From Solirubrobacter sp963798325 (lineage in GTDB: Bacteria; Actinomycetota; Thermoleophilia; Solirubrobacterales; Solirubrobacteraceae): a stretch of DNA of 64,000 nt. This document shows, in pieces, positions 30,002-40,717 of this stretch (positions within the stretch are counted from its first letter, which is position 1; every line of letters begins with the position of its first letter). The position numbers and the translations under genes are program-made. The stretch spans positions 62,001 through 126,000 of the forward strand of contig CAWCSS010000006.1 in assembly GCA_963798325.1 (NCBI GenBank), written 5' to 3'. A model generated the notes under the pieces. That model saw only the letters and a program-made list of their open reading frames with translations, did not search any database and was not told the origin of the DNA.

Positions 30002-30583
30002 CTAGTGCGTGTGGATGACGCGGTCGATGAGGCCGTACTCGGCGGCCTGATCGGCCTTGAAGAAGCGGTCGCGCTCCATGTCGCGATGCACTTCCTCCTC
30101 CGGGCGCCCCGTGCACTTGGCGTAGATCTCGTCGATGCGCTTGCGCGTCTTGAGGATCTCGTTGGCGTGGATCTCGATGTCCGTCGACTGGCCTTCGAAG
30201 CCCGCTGACGGCTGGTGGATGAGGATCCGCGAGTTGGGCAGCGACATGCGCTTGCCCTTCGCGCCGCCCGCGAGCAGCAGCGATCCCATCGACATCGCGA
30301 TCCCGACGCACATCGTCGCCACGTCGGGCTTGATGAAGTTCATCGTGTCGTAGATCGCGAGGCCGGCGTAGATCGAGCCGCCGGGCGAGTTGATGTAGAG
30401 CGAGATGTCCTTGTCTGGGTCCTGGGACTCCAGGTGGAGCATCTGGGCAACGATCAGATTCGCGACCTGATCATCGACGGCCGAGCCGAGGAAGATGATC
30501 CGCTCGTTGAGCAGTCGCGAGAAGATGTCGAATTCGCGCTCGCCGCGGGCGGTGCGCTCGATGACCATCGGAACGAGAGGCAT
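30002..30583 (-). CDS. clpP: ATP-dependent Clp protease proteolytic subunit
   Basis: 193 residues, intact, ATG at 30583. The catalytic triad is visible: Ser98 in GIAMSMGS, His123 in LIHQPSAG, Asp168 in HRDMERDRFF. The N-terminal axial loop region (VIERTARGEREFDIFSRLL) is normal. ClpP forms a double heptamer with ClpX or ClpC to degrade unfolded or tagged proteins. No clpX or tig is adjacent. Instead it follows an orphan response regulator and a CorC-like gene on the same strand, so it may be one of two ClpP paralogues, as is common in actinobacteria. Confidence 0.96.
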   Translation of the reverse strand: MPLVPMVIERTARGEREFDIFSRLLNERIIFLGSAVDDQVANLIVAQMLHLESQDPDKDISLYINSPGGSIYAGLAIYDTMNFIKPDVATMCVGIAMSMGSLLLAGGAKGKRMSLPNSRILIHQPSAGFEGQSTDIEIHANEILKTRKRIDEIYAKCTGRPEEEVHRDMERDRFFKADQAAEYGLIDRVIHTH

Positions 30584-30606
30584 ATCTAGCCCCTCACCTT
30601 ACGACG

Positions 30607-31174
30607 TCACACTGCGCGCGGGCGCGCCGGCCCGCCACCGCGGAGGCGACCGAGCACCCGCTCGATGCGCTTGGCGAGCTTGCGGCGGTCCAGCCGCAGG
30701 GTCGCCGCGACGTCCTCGGCAGCGGTGCGGTCCATGAGCATCGCCAGCAGCGCGAGGTCTTCCGGCTCGACGCGATGGGCCGCCAGGTCGAGTTGCTCGC
30801 GGTCCAGCGCGGGCAGCGCGCTGCCGCCGCGGCCGACGAGCCGCAGGGCCGAGTAGAGCGCCGCCGCGGGCGCCTGCTTGTGGACCAGGCCGTCGGCGCC
30901 CGCCACGCGCGCCGTCACCGGCAGCGCGTGATCGTCACCGGCGGCGTAGAGGACGACGCGCGGCGGATGCTCCAGCGCCCGCAGACGGCGGCACAGCGGC
31001 AGGTCCTCCGCGTCGAGGAGCACGACGTCGGGCCGCTGGCGCTCGACCAGCTCGACCCCGTCCTTGGCACCCACGGCCGCACCCACTGGCGACCAGGTCC
31101 GGCTCGGTGCGCAACATCGACTCGAGACCGGCACGGATCGCCGGCTGCGGGTCGATGACCACGATACGCGTCAT
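30607..31174 (-). CDS. Orphan response-regulator-like protein, one frameshift
   Basis: About 188 residues from ATG 31174 (MTRIVVIDPQPAIRAG). The receiver domain is recognisable: PDVVLLDAED contains the phospho-accepting Asp, PRVVLYAAGDD the beta-4 strand, and DGLVHK the conserved Lys. One of the acidic-pair residues near the start is replaced (IDPQP). The C-terminal 50 residues (DLALLAMLMDRTAAEDVAATLRL then RRKLAKRIERVLGRL) look like a helix-turn-helix of the NarL/FixJ type but diverge from the LuxR consensus. The frame changes near 31085. No histidine kinase is adjacent. It sits between corC-like and clpP genes on one strand. Confidence 0.72.
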
Positions 31175-31208
31175 GTCCGACACCATCTCGGACCGCCCTG
31201 AACTCGCA

Positions 31209-32457
31209 CTAAAGACCGGGTGACAGGGTGATCTGAAGCCCGGTGATGCGCAGGCCGTCGACCGCCTCGACGCGCACCTCCGCATCGTCGACGCGCACCA
31301 CGTCGCCTTCCACCGGCCGTCGACCGAGCGCGTCGAAGGCGAGCCCGGCGAGCGTCCGCGGGCCGTTCTGGGGCAGCGACGCGCCGGTCACCTCGTTGAA
31401 GTCGTCGATCGTCATCGAGCCGGCCACGCGCACCGTGTGCTCGTCGACGCGCTCGAGCTCCGAGGACGGCAGGTCGAACTCGTTCTCGATCTCGCCCACG
31501 AGCTCCTCGAGCACGTCGTGCATGGTCACGATCCCGGCGGTGCCGCCGTACTCGTCGGCGACGACCGCCATCTGCTGACGCTGCTCGCGCAGGTCGCGCA
31601 GGAGCGCGCCGAGGTCCTTGGTCATCGGCACCACGAGCCCGGGCCGCGCCAGCGAGCCGACGTCGGCGTCGGGCGAGGCCAGCAGGTCGCGGAAGTGCAC
31701 GATCCCGACGAAGTGATCGAGCGACTCGCGGGCGACCGGGAAGCGCTCGTGCGAGGTCTCGACGACGTAGGCCAGCGCCTCGCGGGCGGTCAGCGACGCC
31801 TCCATCCACGCCACGTCGAGCGCCGGCACCATCACGTCGCGGGCCTCGCGGGTGGCGAAGTCGAACACGTTGTGCAGGAGCTCCTCCTGGGCGCGGGGGA
31901 TCACGCCCGAGCCCTCGGCCTCGTCGACCAGCGCGCGCAGCTCCTCGGCGGAACGCACCGTTTCACCCGCCATGACCTCGGTGACCCCGAACGGCCGCAG
32001 CACCAATGCCCGCCGAGCCCTGCAGGACCCAGACGACCGGCCGCAGCACCTTCGCCATCAGCTCGACCGGCCGCGCCACGAGCGCCGCGAGCGTCTCCGC
32101 GCGGTCGAGCGTCAGCGCCTTGGGCACGAGCTCGCCGAAGACGACGCTCAGATACGTCACGAGCACGAACGCGATCACGAACCCCGCCCAACCAGGGAGC
32201 CAGTCGCCGACCAGATGCCGGATCGCCGGCTCGCCGACGGCGCCGGTGAGGATGCCGATCGCCGTGATGCCGACCTGGACGGTGGAGATCACCCGGACCG
32301 GGTCCTCCATCAGCCGCAGCGCCGATTGCGCCCCGCGGCCCCCGCGCGCACGCAGCGGCCCGCGGCGCGCGGTGACGATCGAGTATTCCCCGATCACGAA
32401 GAACGCGTTGCCGCCGATCAGCGCGAGCAGGGCGAATATGCGTAAGGCGTCGTCCAC
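31209..32457 (-). CDS. CorC/HlyC-family membrane protein (CNNM-CBS), one frameshift
   Basis: About 415 residues from GTG 32457. The N-terminal CNNM membrane domain has about four hydrophobic segments (IFALLALIGGNAFFVIGEYS, IAFVLVTYLSVVFGELVPK). A CBS pair follows (VMVPALDVAWM, DHFVGIVHFRDLL, VVADEYGGTAGIVTMHDVLEEL), then the CorC_HlyC domain (DDFNEVTGASLP). The family is linked to magnesium/cobalt efflux. The frame changes near 32005 between the membrane and CBS parts, the usual error type. It diverges from pgsA with 34 bases between starts. Confidence 0.9.
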
Positions 32458-32491
32458 TTCGGAGCAGCACCCAGGCTAACGTTCACCCCGG

Positions 32492-33043
32492 GTGTTCGAG
32501 CTCAATGTCCCGAACGTCCTGACGCTTCTGCGGATCCTGCTCGTGCCCGTGCTGGTTGCGGCGCTGCTCCAGGCCGGGGGCGGGGACACAGTGGCCGCGA
32601 TCGTTTTCGTGCTGGCTTCCTTCACGGACGCCCTGGACGGCTGGATCGCCCGCCGCCAGAAGAGCATCACGACGTTCGGCAAGCTGATGGACCCGCTGGC
32701 CGACAAGCTGCTCGTCACGGCGGCGCTGGTGAGCCTCGTGCAGCTCGACCGGGTGTCCGCCTGGGTGGCGATGGTGATCATCGCCCGCGAGTTCGCCGTC
32801 ACCGGCCTGCGCCAGCTGGCGATGGAGCACGGCGAGGTGATCCCCGCGAGCATGTGGGGCAAGGTCAAGACGGTCTTTCAGATCGCGATGGTGCTGGTGC
32901 TGATCACCGTCAACGGATCGCCCGCCTGGGTCGACGTACTGGTCGCGGTCACCACGGTCATCACCGTGATCAGTGGGGCTGACTACTTCTTCGGCTTCCG
33001 GTCACTCGCGCAGGCCCGCCAGGCGCGTCGCGCTCCAAGCTGA
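32492..33043 (+). CDS. pgsA: CDP-diacylglycerol-glycerol-3-phosphate 3-phosphatidyltransferase
   Basis: 183 residues from GTG 32492. The CDP-alcohol phosphotransferase signature D-G-x2-A-R-x8-G-x3-D-x3-D is exact: DALDGWIARRQ then TTFGKLMDPLADK. It opens with NVPNVLTLLRILLVPVLV, and about four membrane segments follow. The product makes phosphatidylglycerol phosphate, the step toward phosphatidylglycerol and cardiolipin. A close paralogue, PIP synthase, is less likely given TTFGKLMDPLADK. The 3' end overlaps the convergent unknown gene by 74 bases. Confidence 0.93.
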   Translation: MFELNVPNVLTLLRILLVPVLVAALLQAGGGDTVAAIVFVLASFTDALDGWIARRQKSITTFGKLMDPLADKLLVTAALVSLVQLDRVSAWVAMVIIAREFAVTGLRQLAMEHGEVIPASMWGKVKTVFQIAMVLVLITVNGSPAWVDVLVAVTTVITVISGADYFFGFRSLAQARQARRAPS

Positions 33044-33716
33044 TCTCGTCCTCCTTCCAGGGCACGCCGTCCAGACGCAGTGGCCCGACGTCGACGAGGC
33101 CGTCGACGACGACGCCGCGGAAGAACGTGTCCAGCCAGCCCTCCGCGTCGGGCGGCCAGGCCAGCCACGAGCGCGTGTAGAGGTCGACCAGCGCGCGGTC
33201 GCGCGTGCTCGCCGCGACGCGCTCGAGCGCGACCATCTCCCAGGGGTCACGCGGTGGGCGCAGGCTCACGCGCTCGCGCGGGGAGCAGTCATCGAGCAGG
33301 AACGGCAGCGCGGTCTCGAACACCGGGTGCGCGCTCAGGAACCGCTCGCGCAGGTCGGGGCCCCCGAGCGAGCGGACCATCCCCCAGTGCCAGACGGCCT
33401 CGACCTCGCCGGGCGGGAGCGAGTCGAAGCCGCCGCGCGAGAACACGACGTCCAGCGCCGTGTCGCGGACTTTCGCCATCGAAAGCTGATGGTGCTCGCC
33501 GAACTCGATCGCGGCGGTGTAGGGATCGCCGCCGCCGCGCCAGGCGTCGAGCGCGCCCTGCACGCCCGCCGGCGCGCGATGCCAGCGCAGCTCACGCACG
33601 CGGAGCGCCAATGCGCCAGGTTCACCGCGGTCGAGCGCGGCGCAGCGCCGCGCGTAGGCGTCAGCCAGCTCGCGCGACGCGCACTGCAGCTCAGGCCACG
33701 CCGTCGAGCCACTCAC
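32970..33716 (-). CDS. Unknown protein downstream of folE2
   Basis: 248 residues from GTG 33716, not recognised. It is Arg/Asp/Trp-rich with no signal or membrane segment. Distinctive stretches: LRVRELRWHRAPAGVQGALD, FGEHHQLSMAKVRDTALDVVF, VEAVWHWGMVRSLGGPDLRE and WLAWPPDAEGWLDTFFRGVV. The first 26 bases overlap the folE2 3' end, so the two genes are coupled. The long 74-base antisense overlap with pgsA is unusual and could mean the C-terminus is shifted by an indel. Codon usage looks like that of real genes here. Confidence 0.6.
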   Translation of the reverse strand: MSGSTAWPELQCASRELADAYARRCAALDRGEPGALALRVRELRWHRAPAGVQGALDAWRGGGDPYTAAIEFGEHHQLSMAKVRDTALDVVFSRGGFDSLPPGEVEAVWHWGMVRSLGGPDLRERFLSAHPVFETALPFLLDDCSPRERVSLRPPRDPWEMVALERVAASTRDRALVDLYTRSWLAWPPDAEGWLDTFFRGVVVDGLVDVGPLRLDGVPWKEDEISLERDAPGGPARVTGSRRSSQPH

Positions 33717-34674
33717 GGAGCGACACGTGATGGGACACCTCGCCGCCCTCGGCGATCTCCCGGCGCACCTCGCCCAGCAGCCCGAAGCGCTCGGCCTGCA
33801 CGTTGTGCTGGTGGATCGTCTCCAGGTTCTCCTGGCGGGCGGAGACGAAGTGGCGGTCGGTCAGGAAGTCCAGCCGGTCGACGACGCCGCGGATCATCTC
33901 GCGCACGCAGTCCTCGACGAACCGCGGTCGCCGGTGGGCCTTCTCGACCACGGCGCCCTCGTCGGAGCGCTTCATCAGCTCATAGATCTCCGAGGACATC
34001 GACTCCTCGACGATCTCCACCAGCCACTGCGCGTCGATGTCGGTCTCGCAGTCCTCCGGGCAGCCGATGTGCAGCGTGCCCAGGCCGCGCTGGTTGTGGG
34101 TGGCGACGGGGACGGCCTCGAAGATGCGGGCGATCTCGTCCTCGGAGAAGCCGTCGTCGGCCAGGCGCTCGTGCGAGCGGGCCATCACCAGCGTCTGCGC
34201 GCACGGGCAGGCGGTCATGCCCTGGGCGCGCACGCCGATCAGCCGGCGCGTGCCGGCCTCGCTGGCCACGGCGGCGCCGAGCAGCGAGTAGATCTCCTGG
34301 GTGAGGATCCCGGACACCGGCGCCGGCTTGTGCTCCGGGTAGCGGGCCTCGATGTGCACCTCGGCGCGGCGGGCGCCCTGGCGGTCGCGCACCTTCTCGG
34401 CGATGTGGGCGGCGAGCGTCTCGGCACGAAACGCGCTCTCTCCGAGGACGACTTCGCCGATGGCGTCGTTGACCACCTCCTCGAAGCGGCTCATGTGCGC
34501 CCCCTTCTGGTGCGGACCGAGGTCCACGAAGCAATCCAGACGGGCGGAGAACAGCTGTTCCGTGCCGTTCGCGGCGATGCGGATGACCTTCTCGACGTTC
34601 GTTACGCCCACGCGCGAGAGGGAGAGCGAGAGCGTCGGAGCCTGGCTCTGAACGTCCTCGAAGGACAGAGTCAT
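33691..34674 (-). CDS. folE2: GTP cyclohydrolase I type B (FolE2)
   Basis: 327 residues from ATG 34674 (MTLSFEDVQSQAPTLSLSLS). Typical GCYH-IB features: VTNVEKVIRI, a conserved LGPHQKGAHMSRFEEVVND segment, the metal-ligand Cys in MTACPCAQTLV, and RGLGTLHIGCPED. It opens GTP to dihydroneopterin triphosphate, the first step of folate (or queuosine-type deazapurine) synthesis, using a metal other than strictly zinc. Intact. It diverges from the sigma factor gene across a 233-base region. Confidence 0.95.
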   Translation of the reverse strand: MTLSFEDVQSQAPTLSLSLSRVGVTNVEKVIRIAANGTEQLFSARLDCFVDLGPHQKGAHMSRFEEVVNDAIGEVVLGESAFRAETLAAHIAEKVRDRQGARRAEVHIEARYPEHKPAPVSGILTQEIYSLLGAAVASEAGTRRLIGVRAQGMTACPCAQTLVMARSHERLADDGFSEDEIARIFEAVPVATHNQRGLGTLHIGCPEDCETDIDAQWLVEIVEESMSSEIYELMKRSDEGAVVEKAHRRPRFVEDCVREMIRGVVDRLDFLTDRHFVSARQENLETIHQHNVQAERFGLLGEVRREIAEGGEVSHHVSLREWLDGVA

Positions 34675-34821
34675 GACACCCAAGCCTAGGGGAGAGGCCC
34701 GAACTGGACGAATGGACCAAGGTTTCGCCAAGGACGGACCACGTATCCCGTGCTACAAACCCGGGACGGCAGGAACGAGTTCCCGCAACCACACCGGGGT
34801 AAACACGAACTCGATCCTCCT

Positions 34822-34839
34822 CGCGACAAGTGTCGCGAA
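34822..34839. promoter_or_regulatory. 18-base dyad between folE2 and the sigma factor gene
   Basis: TCGCGACA-AG-TGTCGCGA, perfect 8-base arms with a 2-base centre, 69 bases before the sigma factor start. It is in the position of an operator for either divergent gene. The rest of the 233-base region (34675-34907) shows no clear promoter hexamers to my eye. Confidence 0.45.
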
Positions 34840-34907
34840 ACAGAGACGGATAGGCACGGAAGGGGCGGTCCCGGGGGCGGGACACCGCCCGAGATACGTC
34901 CCGAAGG

Positions 34908-36041
<1,134 letters not shown>

Positions 36042-36070
36042 GTGGAGTACTGCGAGGCCGGCTGGGGCGC

Positions 36071-36800
36071 TTATGCCCGGCCGGCCACTCGCGCCTGGAT
36101 CTCGCGCCAGAGCTCGACGTAGGCGCGGGCCGCGCGGCTGCGCGGCGCGAAGTCCACGAGCGCGGCGCGCTGCGCGCCCATCCGCTCGACGTCCGCCGAG
36201 TTCGGGATCACCGTCTCGAGCAGGTCGTGCTCGCTGGCCAGTTCGGTCATCAGCTCGCGGTGCAGCTTCTTGCGGCGGTCGGCCATCGAGAAGAACCCGA
36301 GCACCTGCGGTCCGCCGCTGAGCACCTGGTGCAGCTGATCGAGCGTGCGGCTGGAGAGCGTCGCCGGGATGATCGGGACCAGCAGCGCGTCGGCGGCCTC
36401 GAAGACGTTCTCGGACACGAGGCTGATGCTCGGCGGGCAGTCCAGGAACACGTACTCGTAGTCGAGCGGCTTGATCACGCGGTTGAGGCGGTTGGTCTTG
36501 GCGCCGTCGAGCGCGAGGTCCATGTGGCGGTAGGAGAAGTCCGCCGGCAGCAGGTCCAGGCCCTCGGTGTCGGTGCCCTTGATCTGGCCGTCGGCCTCGG
36601 TCTTGCCGCGCACGAGCTTCCCGCCGCCGCCCTTGATCTTGGGCTTGACGCGGAACAGGAAGGTGCTGGCGCCCTGCGGGTCGAGGTCCCACAGCAGCGT
36701 CGAGTGCGCCGTCGTGGGCGGCGAGCGTCGCGAGGTTGACCGCCGCCGAGGTCTTGCCGACGCCGCCCTTGATGTTGTAGGTGGCGAGGACGCGGCTCAC
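36071..36800 (-). CDS. ParA/MinD-family ATPase coupled to a CHAD protein, one frameshift
   Basis: About 243 residues from GTG 36800. The deviant Walker A NIKGGVGKTSAAVNLA carries the signature first Lys and catalytic Lys of ParA. A WDLDPQG switch follows the frame change at ~36715. Walker B is YVFLDCPPSISLVSENVFEAADALLVP. These ATPases dimerise on ATP, bind the nucleoid and move a cargo marked by an adaptor. No parB or parS is seen. Instead the start overlaps (GTGA) the stop of a CHAD-domain gene, so the two are translated together. The break fits one extra base and leaves the domain complete. Confidence 0.85.
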
Positions 36801-38253
36801 GCGAAGTGCTCCTTGACGACGGCGCGCTGCTCGTCGGAAGCAAACGGGGCGAAGCGCTCGGCGAACTCCCGGCGCGCGCCGCCGCCTCCTCCTTGATGAA
36901 GCGGTCGACGAGGACGCCCATGGCCATCACCGTGAACGGCTCCGCAACGTCGGGCGCGAGCGTCCTCAGCGTGTTCGCCTGGACCTCGCGGTCCTGGAAA
37001 CGGCCCAACTGGTCCTGTAGCGACTTGAGCGACTTCACGAACGGCTTGATCACCTCGGCGGGATAGAGGCCGGCGAAGAACTCGAGCAGGTAGCGCAGCT
37101 CCTTGCCGACCTTGCGCAGCTCGTGCAGGTCCTCGGCGGGCGAGTCGTCGTCGATCGCCGTGCCCATCTTGACCATCTTGCGGTAGACGCGGGAGATCCG
37201 GTGCGAGGCGAGATCCCGCACCGTCTGCGCGGCGGGCGGGACACTGTGCACGAACGTCAGCCACTCGGCGAGCGTGTCCTCGGTGCGCTTGGACTTCAGC
37301 GCACGGCGCGTGGCGGTCAGGGCCCGGCCACGGCGCGCGGTCAGCAGGTCGCGCAGCGGCAGCAGGTCGGCGCGCATCTGCTCCGGGAGCATCGCGCGCA
37401 GCTCGTCGAAGTCCAGGAGGTAGACGTCGAGGTCGCGCAGGTCGCCGGTCTCGGCCTGCAGGCGCTTGAACTCGTCGCGGAAGTGCTGCAGCCGCGGGGG
37501 ATAGACGGCGGCGAACTGGCGCTGCAGGCTGCGCGAGCGGCGCACGGCGACGCGCAGGTCGTGCAGGAACTCGGAGTCAACGTCGTCGAGCGTGCCGGGC
37601 AGGTTCTCGCCGATGACCTCGACCAGGCGGGTGAAGATCGCGGCGGCGGCCGTGGTCGCGGGCGCTTCAGGGTCGAGCGCGACGTTGATCTTGGCCGACG
37701 TTCCGGCGGGCGTGCCTCCGCGCGCGACGATCGCCTCGTCGACCAGCGGGACGGTCGCCGGCTGCAGTTCGAGTCCGGCGAGCACGTCCAGCACCCGCTC
37801 GAGGTCGTTGTCGTACCCGCGCACCGCCGTCGCCCGCAGGCGCGTCTGCAGCGGCGGGTGCTCTTCCACGCTGAGCCGCACGACGGTCTTCGCGTCGCTG
37901 TTGAGGACCGCCACCGGCGTGCGCCGCGTCTGCACCCGCGCGACCGGCGTGAGCGCGCGCATCTCGATCACGTCGGCCAGCCGCTCGCGCACCGCGTCGG
38001 GCAGGTCATGATCGAACAGCCGGCGCGCCGCCGTCCCGGGCCCAGTGGCCACTTCCTGCTCGGTCACGCGGTCCAGCAACGCCAGCGTCCCACCCTCGTG
38101 ACGCAGCGCCACGCCGTCGGCGTGCAGGCGCCCGTCGAACGTGTCATAGAACGTCGCCGTGGAGCTCGACGCGCGCCCCGCGCGCACGTCGAGATGCTCC
38201 GATAGCAGGGCTATGTCGGACCCGCTGGGTAACAGGTGGGCAACAACCGGCAT
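36797..38253 (-). CDS. CYTH-like/CHAD polyphosphate-binding protein, one frameshift
   Basis: About 485 residues from ATG 38253. The N-terminal ~190 residues look like a degenerate CYTH tunnel domain (FYDTFDGRLHADGVALRHEGG, VVRLSVEEHPPLQTRLR) but lack the ExExK metal motif, so triphosphatase activity is doubtful. From about residue 215 a CHAD domain begins: FLHDLRVAVRRSRSLQRQF, GDLRDLDVYLLDFDEL, then a second half EDLHELRKVGKELRYLLEFF with conserved His and basic residues. CHAD domains bind polyphosphate and target proteins to polyphosphate granules. The frame changes near 36880; the C-terminus ends VVKEHFA. No ppk or ppx is in the window. Confidence 0.88.
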
Positions 38254-38334
38254 GCGCGGCGCCAGTCTGGCAGACGTCGCGTTAACAAGTGGGATTTCCG
38301 GCGGAAACGTCTGACCCTTTAGGCCGCATTTACC

Positions 38335-38355
38335 TAAAGGGGACAGTCCCCTTAA
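38335..38355. repeat. GGGGACAGTCCCC palindrome
   Basis: TAAAGGGGAC-A-GTCCCCTTAA, near-perfect, in the 155-base region between the CHAD gene start and the stop of the nuclease-like gene. It shares its arms with the copies at 5430-5495, with centre A instead of T. It is flanked by ctttagg-type partial copies. The rest of this gap shows no gene. Confidence 0.78.
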
Positions 38356-38408
38356 CGTGGGCTTTAGGTAGGTCGAGACGGGTGGTCGTGCTGGTCACGC
38401 CCGCCGAG

Positions 38409-39080
38409 CTACCGGTAGCGGTAGAGCGGTGCTCGCCCGCGGTTGCCGGCGGGCTCGAAGACCTCGAGCGCGCGCAGGCAGGCGGCGGCCTTCTGGGCCA
38501 GCGGCAGTGGGACGCGCATCGCCTTGGCCAGCTCCTTGGTGGTGAACGGCTCTTCGAGCCGAGGGACGAGCGCCGCGACGTCGGCCGCCCCGCGCAGTTC
38601 GACGCGTTCGAGCACTTCGATCAGCCGCCGCTCGCCCGGGTCGCGCAGGTAGCGCCGGCCGCGCTTGGGCTCGGGGGCGCGCACGTGGTCCTCGCGGCAC
38701 ATCAGGACCTCGATCGTCAGGTGCGGGTGCGTCAGCAGCGTCGGGAACGAGACGAGGTTCTCGAAGATCTGCACGGCGCGCGGCTTCTTCGGCGAGGGCC
38801 GCTCGGAGAGCACCTCGCCTTCCGGCGAGACGCGGATGATCCGCCGCTGTGCGGGGATCGGATGCACGATGCGGATGCGGTGGCGATCGAGCAGCGCGTC
38901 CATCTTCGGCCGCAGCGCGGAGAAACCACCGGTCTGGATCTCGACCAGCTCGCCGTCGGCGCGCACCAGGTCGATCACGTAGCCGTCGACGCGCACCTCG
39001 AAGGCATCGCCGGGCGCCGCCAGGGCCTGTTTGAGCGCCGCGTGCAGCGGCCCTTCGCGCAGCTCACCGATTCCTGGCAC
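38409..39080 (-). CDS. Nuclease-like protein with winged-helix C-terminus, function unknown
   Basis: 223 residues, intact. The first ~80 residues resemble a small PD-(D/E)xK nuclease core: GDAFEVRVDGYVIDLVRADG then ELVEIQTGGFSALRPKM, i.e. Asp, then E-x-Q in place of E-x-K, a known variant. The middle holds DPGERRLIEVLERVELRG. Residues ~165-223 (EEPFTTKELAKAMRVPLPLA then LRALEVFEPAGNRGRAPLYRYR) look like a winged helix-turn-helix. No methylase is adjacent, so this is not an obvious restriction system. It might be a DNA repair or regulatory protein. Confidence 0.6.
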   Translation of the reverse strand: MPGIGELREGPLHAALKQALAAPGDAFEVRVDGYVIDLVRADGELVEIQTGGFSALRPKMDALLDRHRIRIVHPIPAQRRIIRVSPEGEVLSERPSPKKPRAVQIFENLVSFPTLLTHPHLTIEVLMCREDHVRAPEPKRGRRYLRDPGERRLIEVLERVELRGAADVAALVPRLEEPFTTKELAKAMRVPLPLAQKAAACLRALEVFEPAGNRGRAPLYRYR

Positions 39081-39192
39081 TCCCCCGAACGCTACGCGGT
39101 CGGTTCAGGTTTCCGCCGGTGGGCCGACGTAAGTGAACAGCAGCGCGGTCGGCGCCCGGTCGGCCCGCGATTTTCCACGGAGGAAACCAAGG

Positions 39193-40717
39193 ATGCGTTT
39201 CACCCTCGGCGCCGGCATTCGCCGCGCCTCGATCTTCGGGGCGGTCGCGCTCGGCGCGGTCGCGTTCACGGCGCCGCTTCGGCGACGCCCCTCACGCCCA
39301 CGACGACCACGCTGACGTCGTCGCCGGCGGACGTGCTCGAGGGCGAGACGTTCACGCTCAACGCCGTGGTGAACGATCCGGCCGTCACCGGCACGGTCCG
39401 GTTCAACACGTCCAACGTCGCCCTTCCGGGTTGCGCGGCGGTTCCGGTGGTCAGCGGCGTCGCGTCCTGCCCCGTGACGGCGGGCCATATCTTCGACTAC
39501 CGCTCCTACGGCGCGGACTACTCCGGCGACTCCACGTTCTCTCCCTCCTACGGCTCGGTCTGGGTCGGGACCTACCTGCGCGCGCAGATCACCGCGGCGG
39601 CCACCCCGAACGTCGTCCTGCAGCGTGCGCCGATCGTCTACAGGCCACGGTCACCGTCTTCTCGCCCGGGTCGGTCGGCGACGGGGAATTGCTCCCGGCG
39701 ACCTACGACTACGGCCGCGTCGCGTTCTTCGTCGACGGTGAGCCCGTCGCGGACTGCTCCTCACAGCCGGTCGCCAACACCGGTCTCGCGACCTGCCAGA
39801 AGGCCGCGCCGGCGGTGAAGGGCACGCACACGCTCACGACCAGGTTCCTCGGCGTCAACGGCGCAGGCCCGAACGAGGCCACGGCGCCGTTCGAGGTGCA
39901 GGGCCCGGTCGTCACCGTCTCCGGCGGGGACTTCGGCTCCGTGACCGTCGGCGCGACCGCCACGCGGACGGTCACGCTCACCAACGACGGCAACGCGCCG
40001 CTCGTCATCAGCACGCTCGCCCTCGCGGACGGCCCGTTCAGCATCGTCGGTGGCACCTGCGCCGACGCCACGCTCGCCGCCGGCGCGACCTGCGCCGTCG
40101 AGCTCACGTACCACCCGACCGCCGCCGGCAGCCATACGGCATCGCTGACGGTCAACCACAACGCCGCTGACGGCGTGACCGCGGTCGCGCTCACCGGCTC
40201 CGCGACGGCCGTTGCGGCCCCGCCCGCCCCGACGACGACCACGCCGGTCAAGGGCGGCACGCTCGCTCCCGGCGCCAAGACCGCGCTGACCGTGACGGTC
40301 CCGTCGGACTCCAAGGCCGGCGCCGCGTCGGTCCCGACGCTCTCGCTGCCGCTCAGCTGCCCGGCCAACGAGGAATGCCAGCTCAACGGCCGCCTGACGA
40401 TCGACACGTCGGCGCTGGTGGGCAAGGCCGCACGCGCCGCAGCGGCGACCGAGACACAGACGGTCGCGAAGTTCTCGAAGGTCCAGGTCAAGGCGGGCGG
40501 TCTGAAGACCATCAAGCTGACGATCTCGAAGTCGTTCATCCGCGCCGCGCAGAAGAAGGGCATCCGTCGCATCCACGCGACGCTGACGATCAACACGGTG
40601 CTCGGCAGCGGTCTGAAGACCACGACCCGGCAGCAGCTGACGATCGTGATCCCGAAGCCCGCCAAGCCGAAGGTGGCCAAGAAGGCCGCCCAGGTGAAGC
40701 CGAAATTCACGGGCTGA
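39193..40717 (+). CDS. Exported Ig-like/choice-of-anchor-D repeat protein, two frameshifts
   Basis: About 508 residues from ATG 39193, with GGAGG about 10 bases upstream. A signal peptide (ASIFGAVALGAVAFTAPASA) is followed by an Ig-like domain 3 type repeat (TLTSSPADVLEGETFTL, GTVRFNTSNVALPGC, ADYSGDSTFSPSYG). An ASH-type domain follows (GSVTVGATATRTVTLTNDG, CAVELTYHPTAAGSHTASLT), then a Lys-rich beta-domain (LKTIKLTISKSFIRAAQKKG). The frame changes near 39290 and 39640. It is closely similar in design to the protein at 13442-15354, sharing the Lys-rich C-terminal domain. Probably cell-surface; no enzyme motif. It ends inside the L,D-transpeptidase start. Confidence 0.75.
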
